Below, piece by piece: positions 1 through 5,836 of a stretch of DNA of 12,025 nucleotides. The stretch is from Flavobacterium psychrophilum (GTDB taxonomy: Bacteria > Bacteroidota > Bacteroidia > Flavobacteriales > Flavobacteriaceae). The first letter of the stretch is position 1, and each line of letters begins with the position of its first letter. The stretch is from assembly GCA_945878515.1 (NCBI GenBank), contig CAMCTL010000108.1, positions 1-12,025 on the forward strand, given 5' to 3'. A program made the translations under genes and the position numbers. A model generated the notes under the pieces. That model did no database searches and was not told where the DNA came from. It was given only the letters and a program-made list of their open reading frames with translations.

Positions 1-54
1 CTGTCCGAAATACATAAAACACACAAAAAACAACGCTTAAAGTTCTTATAAGTA

Positions 55-264
55 TAAAAAATGCCTGCAAACGGTCATCTGACAGCTACAAACATACATC
101 GGACAGCTACAATTAATCATCAGAATGTTACAAATTGTCTTCTGACAACTATTTATATACTTCTAATAAATATTTTATAACTTCTGACAATGAATTATAT
201 ATATCTGACAGCAACAAATGTTCTTCTGACGCTTACAAATGGTTAACTGAGGCTATTTTTATCA
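55..264. repeat. Degenerate 21-bp tandem repeat array (array 1)
   Basis: Eight consecutive units start at 76, 97, 118, 139, 160, 181, 202 and 223, each exactly 21 bp with no indel. A decayed ninth unit follows at 244 (TAACTGAGGCT against the usual TATCTGACGCT), and a partial one lies at 55-75 (CTGCAAAC). The consensus begins CWTCTGACAGC and continues TACAAAT or TACAAACAT. Units 1, 2, 7 and 8 are closest to consensus; units 4-6 are AT-rich and worn. The strict register despite heavy substitution suggests either old duplication or selection on spacing (two helical turns). The array ends about 90 bp before the start codon of the orphan gene at 354. Its function is unknown. Confidence 0.85.
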
Positions 265-294
265 TTATTTTTAGAAAATTAAACTGTTTTTTAT

Positions 295-325
295 TTTCAT
301 TTTGGCTTGTAATATTTTAGCTTTG
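295..325 (+). promoter_or_regulatory. Candidate Bacteroidota promoter for the orphan gene
   Basis: TAGCTTTG at 318-325 matches the Bacteroidota -7 consensus TAnnTTTG perfectly. TTTC at 295-298 sits exactly 19 bp upstream and matches three of the four bases of the -33 box TTTG. Transcription would begin around 330, giving a short leader of roughly 25 nt before the ATG at 354. The assignment rests on motif match and spacing only. Confidence 0.45.
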
Positions 326-340
326 GTATTCTTTACCAAA
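322..340. promoter_or_regulatory. 7-bp perfect inverted repeat at the predicted transcription start
   Basis: TTTGGTA (322-328) and TACCAAA (334-340) are perfect inverted arms around a 5-bp spacer. They overlap the last bases of the candidate -7 box and the predicted start. This could be an operator half-site pair or a small hairpin in the mRNA leader, 13 bp before the start codon. Confidence 0.4.
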
Positions 341-353
341 AAATACTAGCATT

Positions 354-1049
354 ATGAAGAAAAAAGAAGTAGTAAGGGCTTATAATTTTACGGATGCGAA
401 ATTAGTAACCACCACCAATGAAAAAATTGCTTTTATCAGGCGGGATGCTGCCGAGTTTAGCGGCTACGGCATTACAGCGGCTATGGTGGATGAGCTAGGT
501 GCTAAAAACGAGCTTTTTAGTGATAGTGTTACCGATATTGAAATGCGAGGCAAACAAACCGAGGTTACCGCCGCAAAAAATTTGCTTGTCGATGAACTGC
601 AAGAAGCTATACGCGGGGTAATGAGTAGAGTGGTGCTAAAATATGCGGAAGAATCGGCTAGATATAGAAGATTTGGTACTGAAACATTATCCAAACAGTC
701 GGATGCTCAGTTGCTCTTGATAGCCTCGAGGGTGTTTAGAGTGGGAACAGATAAGCTTGATGATTTGGCTGTTCACGGATTAACTGCTGCTATGTTGAAC
801 AACCTTAAAGCCTTGAGAGATGATTTAGAACAGGAAATAATTGGTATGAATTTAAAAATATCGGATAGAGATATTGAGCAAGAAAGTCGCGTTGAAGCGG
901 GCAATGCTATCTATCATACTTTAGTAAAATATACCAATACGGGGCAGTCTATTTGGGCTTCTACCTCTGTAGCAAAATACAACGACTATGTAATTTATGA
1001 TACCCCAAGCGGTACAGCCGAACCAGAAACACCGCCCGTAAAGCCATAA
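354..1049 (+). CDS. Orphan all-helical cytoplasmic protein with internal duplication
   Basis: I do not recognise a named family for this 231-aa protein. It has no signal peptide or membrane segment, so it is probably cytoplasmic. Residues about 20-195 are rich in charged, heptad-like helices. Two stretches resemble each other: 38-97 (GYGITAAMVDEL onward) and 140-193 (VHGLTAAMLNNL onward). Each is a G-[IL]-TAAM-[VL] cap followed by a long charged helix and then a helix ending in a K-Y pair, which suggests two copies of a helical hairpin packed as a four-helix bundle. The C-terminus is short, aromatic (YNDYVIYD at 209-216) and then proline-rich (EPETPPVKP). The ATG at 354 follows a candidate promoter and leader. 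The gene stands alone, directly downstream of the 21-bp array, and ends in a strong terminator. The first part looks more GC-rich than its flanks. Function unknown. Confidence 0.85.
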   Translation: MKKKEVVRAYNFTDAKLVTTTNEKIAFIRRDAAEFSGYGITAAMVDELGAKNELFSDSVTDIEMRGKQTEVTAAKNLLVDELQEAIRGVMSRVVLKYAEESARYRRFGTETLSKQSDAQLLLIASRVFRVGTDKLDDLAVHGLTAAMLNNLKALRDDLEQEIIGMNLKISDRDIEQESRVEAGNAIYHTLVKYTNTGQSIWASTSVAKYNDYVIYDTPSGTAEPETPPVKP

Positions 1050-1071
1050 ATTAGTGGTGTTTTATACCATT

Positions 1072-1108
1072 AAAAAGCCCTGTTTTATTATAAAAACAGG
1101 GCTTTTTT
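1072..1108. terminator. Strong intrinsic terminator, probably bidirectional
   Basis: The arms AAAAAGCCCTGTTTT (1072-1086) and AAAACAGGGCTTTTT (1093-1107) are perfectly complementary around the 6-base loop 1087-1092. T residues follow the GC core on both strands. It lies 22 bp after the stop of the orphan gene and also downstream of the convergent GH116 gene, so it can serve both transcripts. Confidence 0.9.
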
Positions 1109-1124
1109 GTTTGAATGTAGATTA

Positions 1125-1157
1125 AGATTTGACAACTTTTTGAAAGTTGTCAAATCT
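1125..1157. repeat. Perfect 15-bp-arm palindrome in the convergent intergenic space
   Basis: AGATTTGACAACTTT (1125-1139) and AAAGTTGTCAAATCT (1143-1157) are perfect inverted arms with a 3-base loop TTG. No T-tract follows on the minus strand, so it is not a textbook intrinsic terminator. It could still stabilise the 3' end of the GH116 mRNA, whose stop codon is 20 bp away, or be a dispersed palindromic (REP-like) element. Confidence 0.85.
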
Positions 1158-1176
1158 ATTAAATAATTACTCCTTA

Positions 1177-3945
1177 TTAAACCCCCACAACCACCACAAC
1201 CAAATCATTTTTTTTCAATTCCTGTCTCTCAAAAACAACCACAGTTTTGTCTTCTAGGTTGCTGAACGAAGACTCAATTGGTTTTTGGTTTATGGTTACT
1301 GCTAAGTTCATCACTACGCGTCCTTCTGGTAAGGCTATTTCCATTTGTTCCAATGCTAATTTTCCGTATTCCAATTTGATGCTGTTGGTTTGAGAATATG
1401 CTGTTCTGGTTTGTTGCAAACTGCCCCAACCTTCGGTTGCTGTAAATGCGGCTTTGAAATTCTCTGGATTTACTTTTGGCGCAAAGCCAATTTGTCCTTT
1501 TGGGCCATTATAGGTAAATCCGCAGGCGGCAATAAAGGCACCGTAGCTCGCCATCGCTCTCGAGTAATGGTCACTGCATTCTATTTCGTTATACGGATTT
1601 CTTTTGGCGGCGCCATAGCGTTCGTGAATGGCTTTTACCAAAGAAAATCCATAATCTAGTTTGTCTTCCCAAATATAATGGCTCGCCAATTGGTGTTCGA
1701 AACCCGTCATAACCTCATTAAAATAGCCAAACTGCCAGTGTTTTTCCCAATCATCTCTTTTGCCACCTTTTGGCCAAGTACACATTACCAAACCAGCATC
1801 GCCAGCAAGCGCATACGGTCTGCCGTTTTGTTTGGGCGAAATACTGTCTCGCAAAGGCCCCATATCGGGAACAAAATTGTATTTCCACAAGGAATCCAAA
1901 GAACTGTTGATCATTTCTTTGTTATACAAACGACCCAAACCGAGTTGAAAAGCCCAACTTTGCCCAAAAACTTGATCGATATAGCAACCAGAACCTATTC
2001 CGATAGCATTTTTATGTTTTGGATCTTCGTTTTGAATAAAATACTCGCCATTGTACAATTTTTCGATGTTCAGTTTACCAATTTCTAGGATTCTAGTATA
2101 TTCTACAATTGCTTTGGTATCCTTCATTTCTTTTGCCATTTCAACCGCCGATGCTAATGCCGCCAAGTACAATGAGGTAATTACCGGCACATTGCCATAC
2201 CATTCGGCATCCAAGGTGTTGTGTTGTTCGCCAAAAATAGTACCATTGGCTACGCCACCTTCCTCGGCATCTAAATCAATTAAATATTGCAAAGAGAGTT
2301 TGATGTTATCCCAATTTTTTTCTAGAAACGAAGCGTTATTTTCAGAGATTAAATAATCTCTATAGGCTCTTAGTACAATTCCCGCTTGTCCGTCGGCAGC
2401 AAATTTATTGGCTAGAGCACCTCTAAAATCAATTCCTCCCGAGGTTTTATCGATTACTTCAAAATCAGTTCTTTCTCTTAAATTTTTTTCCAATTCTGGA
2501 AATATTCGCCCAAGGGCCTGTGCGTAATGCCAAACATGAGTACAAGTTCCAGAGCAACATCCTATGCCTTCCCAACCCCAAAAACGACCATCTTCGAGCA
2601 AGAAACTGGTTTCGGTTGCAAGAATAGAAGTGTTCAAGAAAGTTCGGTTTAAAAACCAATGTGGTAAAGTAGCATCATCATAGAAACAGTTTTTCCAAGC
2701 GATGGTTTTTTGGTATAAATGGTTGTAATTAACGGCAATGTCATCGGCAACAGCAGCTGCATTATTGAAACGTTTGCTGTAGGATCTGCCTTTATTTTCG
2801 CCCTTTGATTTTTTGTTTTGCGGTAGTACAATGTTTGGAAAATACCAACTAACTATAAAGGTTATCTCTGCAGATTCTCCCGGTTTTAATTTCACGGTTT
2901 TGCTCAAAACACCAACTAGCTGTTCTCCGTGATTGGCTTGCGCCTTGATTTGCTCGTTTTCTGGAAACAATAATGGGCTATTGATTTTAATTCCAGCTTC
3001 GGCTTTGCTTTTTTTAATAGATTTTAAGAGCATCAATGCCATATTGCCAAAATCTCTTTTCTTTTGCAATGCCTCAACATTAGTTTCTGCGGAACAAGAT
3101 AAAATGGTGTTTCCACCGATGGTCTCGATAGAATTGATTAACTGTACAGCTGCGTTGTTTTCGGAATTGTTCAAAACTGCATTTTCTAACCAACCTGAAA
3201 GTTCTACCGTTGCTTTTTTGTCGCTGGTATTAGTTACTTTAAAATGCATCACCGTAGCCGGATAGCTCGAAGCGGCCACATCTAAAGGAACAAAGGGCGA
3301 GAACGATTGTAAATCTATCGTTACCGGAAGTTTGGCATCGCGATAGTTGATCTCCGCCATTGGATATTGACCTTTGAAGGTGATGTCTTCAAAACCTTTA
3401 AAGTCTAAACTTTTTTGCCAAACCGAATCTTTCTGCATTACTCGAATACCAAATCCTTGTTCGAAAGGATATTCGGGCGCAACAGGAAAAATAAAATTGG
3501 CACCATCACGGGGTTTTATTTCTTTTTTGCCCTGCCAATCTTTGTAAATTTTATCTGAAATTCCTTCTTTTTCTTTATTAAAAATATCCCACAACCAGAG
3601 TTTTCCGTCTCCACCCAAATACACTGTTCCGGTGCAAATACCGCCAATGGGCATTCCTACATAAGCCAATTCTTTGCCTTTGTAGGCTTCGACTGCGCCT
3701 CTTTCATATAAACTCTTGTACCATTCTGGCGACAAACCTTTGTCAATAGGAATGGTATATTCTGATATCGAATTGTTATTAGCAAAAGCAGGAAAACCAA
3801 TCAGTACTCCGCCTGTTGCCAATCCCATTGCTTTAAGAAAATCTCTTCTTTGAATACCGCCTTCTGCAATAGTGTTTGTTGCTTCTTTTGGCGTACAGCA
3901 ACCAGAATTTGGGTCGCAATTGTTGTTTTTTATAGCATCGCTCAT
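1177..3945 (-). CDS. GH116 (GBA2/DUF608) family glycoside hydrolase, Tat-exported
   Basis: This 922-aa protein is a retaining beta-glycosidase of the GH116 type (glucosylceramidase-like, DUF608). Residues 32-50 form a Tat signal (QRRDFLK then a hydrophobic stretch), so it is probably exported folded to the periplasm. Residues about 65-400 are the N-terminal beta domain (VGMPIGGICTG at 96-106); about 430-920 is the (alpha/alpha)6 catalytic domain. By comparison with the family, E459 (WGWEG) is the likely nucleophile, D579 (HNTLD) the acid/base, and E787 with R796 (NEIECSDHYSR) the sugar-binding pair. The position 11 residues after E459 is His470; in GBA2-type enzymes I expect Asp. Six Cys (C10, C16, C17 before the Tat motif; C463, C464, C468 near the active site) are unusual. 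It is the last gene of the leftward block, 10 bp after the RbsD-like lipoprotein gene. The substrate sugar cannot be read from the sequence. Confidence 0.9.
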   Translation of the reverse strand: MSDAIKNNNCDPNSGCCTPKEATNTIAEGGIQRRDFLKAMGLATGGVLIGFPAFANNNSISEYTIPIDKGLSPEWYKSLYERGAVEAYKGKELAYVGMPIGGICTGTVYLGGDGKLWLWDIFNKEKEGISDKIYKDWQGKKEIKPRDGANFIFPVAPEYPFEQGFGIRVMQKDSVWQKSLDFKGFEDITFKGQYPMAEINYRDAKLPVTIDLQSFSPFVPLDVAASSYPATVMHFKVTNTSDKKATVELSGWLENAVLNNSENNAAVQLINSIETIGGNTILSCSAETNVEALQKKRDFGNMALMLLKSIKKSKAEAGIKINSPLLFPENEQIKAQANHGEQLVGVLSKTVKLKPGESAEITFIVSWYFPNIVLPQNKKSKGENKGRSYSKRFNNAAAVADDIAVNYNHLYQKTIAWKNCFYDDATLPHWFLNRTFLNTSILATETSFLLEDGRFWGWEGIGCCSGTCTHVWHYAQALGRIFPELEKNLRERTDFEVIDKTSGGIDFRGALANKFAADGQAGIVLRAYRDYLISENNASFLEKNWDNIKLSLQYLIDLDAEEGGVANGTIFGEQHNTLDAEWYGNVPVITSLYLAALASAVEMAKEMKDTKAIVEYTRILEIGKLNIEKLYNGEYFIQNEDPKHKNAIGIGSGCYIDQVFGQSWAFQLGLGRLYNKEMINSSLDSLWKYNFVPDMGPLRDSISPKQNGRPYALAGDAGLVMCTWPKGGKRDDWEKHWQFGYFNEVMTGFEHQLASHYIWEDKLDYGFSLVKAIHERYGAAKRNPYNEIECSDHYSRAMASYGAFIAACGFTYNGPKGQIGFAPKVNPENFKAAFTATEGWGSLQQTRTAYSQTNSIKLEYGKLALEQMEIALPEGRVVMNLAVTINQKPIESSFSNLEDKTVVVFERQELKKNDLVVVVVGV

Positions 3946-3955
3946 CTTGATATAT

Positions 3956-4522
3956 TTATTTTAGGTTGGTTCTTAGATTTTTTTCAGCTTCGGCATTCCA
4001 GTAGCCACAATCCAATTGAAAGAAAACAGAAGTATAAGGAATGCTCAAATTGGTCTTGATAATTAACACATCAAACAGTTTGGCAGAATTGTCTAACTCT
4101 TTGATAATGTCTTCGTGCAGTTGGGTTTTTAAATCCTTTTTGTCCAGAATTTTATTCAGTTCCGTTCTGTAAGTTTCAATTCCTTTCGCATCTTTTTCAG
4201 GAACAAAAGCCATTTCTTTATCTACAAAAATATTGGCTCTTACGTGAGTAGATTTTTTGATTGCCTCATTTACAAACTGAACCACTTCCAATTGATTGGC
4301 ATCAACAGTAATGGTTTTGATAGCAGGATTGCTTTGTTTTGGATAGGCGCCATCGGCAACCACAATCCAATTGCGGTGACCATATAATTTGATGGTGCTT
4401 TCTAGATCGGTTTTCCAATTTTCGGTTGTTTTTGTGGTCGTTGCTTCTTTGTTCTGCACTTCATTTACGCAAGAAAATAAGGTAAATAAAGCAATCATCA
4501 TTAGGGCTGTTTTCTGAATCAT
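3956..4522 (-). CDS. RbsD/FucU-like small lipoprotein
   Basis: This is a 188-aa protein with a type II signal peptide (residues 1-18, LFSC with lipidated C18), so it is probably anchored in a membrane facing the periplasm. Residues about 36-175 resemble the RbsD/FucU fold, which interconverts anomers of ribose or fucose. YGHRNWIVVADGAYP (47-61) fits the family start GH-x-[ND]-x-hh-x-D-[AG]-x-P; H49 matches the catalytic His and D57 the conserved Asp. The C-terminal PYTSVFFQLDCGYW corresponds to the sugar-contacting PYxNhIL strand of RbsD but is divergent. RbsD and FucU are normally cytoplasmic and about 140 aa, so a lipidated version is notable. It lies 10 bp upstream of the GH116 gene, almost certainly co-transcribed, suggesting it handles the released sugar. 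It may be a sugar-binding relative without mutarotase activity. Confidence 0.65.
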   Translation of the reverse strand: MIQKTALMMIALFTLFSCVNEVQNKEATTTKTTENWKTDLESTIKLYGHRNWIVVADGAYPKQSNPAIKTITVDANQLEVVQFVNEAIKKSTHVRANIFVDKEMAFVPEKDAKGIETYRTELNKILDKKDLKTQLHEDIIKELDNSAKLFDVLIIKTNLSIPYTSVFFQLDCGYWNAEAEKNLRTNLK

Positions 4523-4539
4523 TGTTTTGGTTTTATGGG

Positions 4540-4569
4540 ATGTTAGGTTATAAAATGTTAAGTTTTAAA
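4540..4569. repeat. Two-unit 15-bp tandem repeat in the leader of the RbsD-like gene
   Basis: ATGTTAGGTTATAAA (4540-4554) is followed immediately by ATGTTAAGTTTTAAA (4555-4569); 13 of 15 bases match. It lies 18-47 bp upstream of the minus-strand start codon at 4522. It may be a chance low-complexity duplication or a pair of regulatory sites. Confidence 0.5.
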
Positions 4570-4585
4570 AAGTAAAAAAAATGTT

Positions 4586-4603
4586 TGATCATCAGTTGAA
4601 CTG
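4586..4603. promoter_or_regulatory. Short palindromes in the 165-bp gap inside the carbohydrate block
   Basis: TGATCA (4586-4591) and CAGTTGAACTG (4593-4603, symmetric around the central G) lie side by side between the GH43-like gene and the RbsD-like gene. They could form an operator. I found no perfect TAnnTTTG box in this gap, so whether the downstream two genes have their own promoter stays open. Confidence 0.25.
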
Positions 4604-4687
4604 TTTTCTGAAATCAAATTAAGCTCTGCAAATTACTAATGATTTATGCAATTTTATAATTCAATTTTATCTGTGTTTAGTTGTGAA

Positions 4688-5836
4688 TTATCGAACTTTT
4701 GATTTGGATTTAGTCAGTGGAATGGCCACATTGAACGACATCGACGGTGTCTTATCAGGTCGAGTAGCTCCATACAAATATTTAGGAATTCCCTTTTCAA
4801 AATAAAGAAAAGGGCGTTCAATGTGTTCAAAGCTCTTTTTTCCATCTTCCCAAAAGAAATTACTACCAATTACTTTAGGATGTTTTGCAAGCTTCCAATC
4901 AAAACCGTTTTTTGAAACCATTAATGCTAAAGCCCCACGATCGCCAGTAAATTTTCCAACAACGTCTCTCACAATAGCCCTGAAATAGCCATCTTGAAAC
5001 CAAGTAAATGGGTCTTCGGCAACCATCCATTCTTTGCCTCCTTCATTCAAATCAAAAATACTTTTTTTATGTTTTACAAAAGGACCGAATGGCGAATTGG
5101 CAAAAGCTACTCCAAAACGAACTTGACCGCCTTGAATTTTACCATTTTTACACACCTGTTTGTAGAGCAAAATCACCCGTCCTTTATCATCGAAAGCGGT
5201 AGCAGGATTCGAAACCATCAGCGCATCAGTAGCAGTTGAATCTAGACTAACGTTTAATACGGGATAATCTAGCCTTTTCCATTCACCATCAGGACGGTCA
5301 GCAACTGCAACTCCAATGCGCTGTGTATTTCGGTAGCGCCACCAATTATCAGTGTACTTTTCTTTCTTACTTATAGGTTCTGCACAACTGGTTCCCATAT
5401 AATAAAGGTAATATTTTCCTTTGTGCTCTACGACAGTTGGGTTGTGGGTAGCCGTACCATCCCAAAATTTTGTGCCACGAGCAGGGAGTGCAACTTTAAG
5501 ATGTTTAAAAGGTCCGCTAGGATAATCGGAAACCGCAACTGCAATTTCTGAGGTAATAGGCCAGGCTTCAAAACCATCCGTTAAAGGCCATCGCGAATAA
5601 AGCATATAGAATTTTCCGTTATTTCCCTTGGCAACCGATCCACACCAAACGAAGTATCCGGGGTCGGTAAACTTATTGGCATAAGGAACGGCTTGTACCA
5701 TTGCGTTCAAATCAAGTTCTTCAATTGGAATATGCTTTTTGTTCCTAATTGCTTTTTTATTCTGAGCAAAAATTATTGCAGTAAAACAGAACGATACTAC
5801 TATAAAAAAGATTTTAAATGGAGTAGCTCTCATCAT
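4688..5836 (-). CDS. Secreted five-bladed beta-propeller glycosidase-like protein (GH43/GH32/GH117 type)
   Basis: This 382-aa protein begins with a Sec signal peptide (residues 1-24, hydrophobic 9-23, likely cleaved after IIFA or AQ). The rest has the repeating blade pattern of five-bladed propeller glycosidases: FVWCGSVAKGNNGKFYMLYSRW (62 onward), WDGTATHNPTVVEHKGKYYLYY (125 onward), SNPATAFDDKGRVILLYK, AEDPFTWFQDGYF (273 onward), ERPFLYFEKGIPKYLY (340 onward). Candidate active-site acids are E97, D126, E274 and E340; the EDP at 274-276 recalls the RDP/EDP triplets of GH32/GH68/GH43-type enzymes. These choices are inference. Its ATG shares one base with the stop codon of the upstream 847-aa lipoprotein gene (TAATG), so translation is probably coupled. 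The enzyme would act in the periplasm; the linkage and sugar cannot be predicted. A second ATG directly follows the first. Confidence 0.75.
   Translation of the reverse strand: MMRATPFKIFFIVVSFCFTAIIFAQNKKAIRNKKHIPIEELDLNAMVQAVPYANKFTDPGYFVWCGSVAKGNNGKFYMLYSRWPLTDGFEAWPITSEIAVAVSDYPSGPFKHLKVALPARGTKFWDGTATHNPTVVEHKGKYYLYYMGTSCAEPISKKEKYTDNWWRYRNTQRIGVAVADRPDGEWKRLDYPVLNVSLDSTATDALMVSNPATAFDDKGRVILLYKQVCKNGKIQGGQVRFGVAFANSPFGPFVKHKKSIFDLNEGGKEWMVAEDPFTWFQDGYFRAIVRDVVGKFTGDRGALALMVSKNGFDWKLAKHPKVIGSNFFWEDGKKSFEHIERPFLYFEKGIPKYLYGATRPDKTPSMSFNVAIPLTKSKSKVR

Larger units (their letters stand above)
1..353. other. Non-coding region upstream of the orphan helical gene
   Basis: I find no convincing gene here. 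Bases 1-54 are AT-rich; CTGTCCGA at 1-8 is the exact reverse complement of TCGGACAG at 99-106 inside the array, and CTTATAAG at 45-52 is a short palindrome. The 21-bp array occupies about 55-264. Bases 265-353 are AT-rich leader with a candidate promoter and an inverted repeat. A frame open from the left edge to the stop at 49-51 could be the tail of a gene outside the window, but 16 codons are too few to judge. Confidence 0.7.

Noticed and set aside
1..51. C-terminal end of a gene entering from the left (stop at 49-51)
   Set aside because: Only 16 codons are visible and other frames also end nearby, so a real gene cannot be told from chance.
135..320. Open frame across array 1 with a heptad-like peptide pattern (TSDNELY, ISDSNKC, SSDAYKW)
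   Set aside because: It starts at TTG and its 7-residue pattern follows automatically from a 21-bp repeat; the sequence looks non-coding and AT-rich.
1172..1225. GT-rich run giving a VVVVV stretch at the C-terminus of the GH116 protein as a possible frameshift tract
   Set aside because: The codons are mixed (GTT, GTG), it is not a mononucleotide run, and the frame ends normally in the final beta strand.
1390..2356. Plus-strand open frames opposite the GH116 gene
   Set aside because: The minus-strand frame shows clear GH116 motifs over its full length; the opposite frames have no recognisable features.
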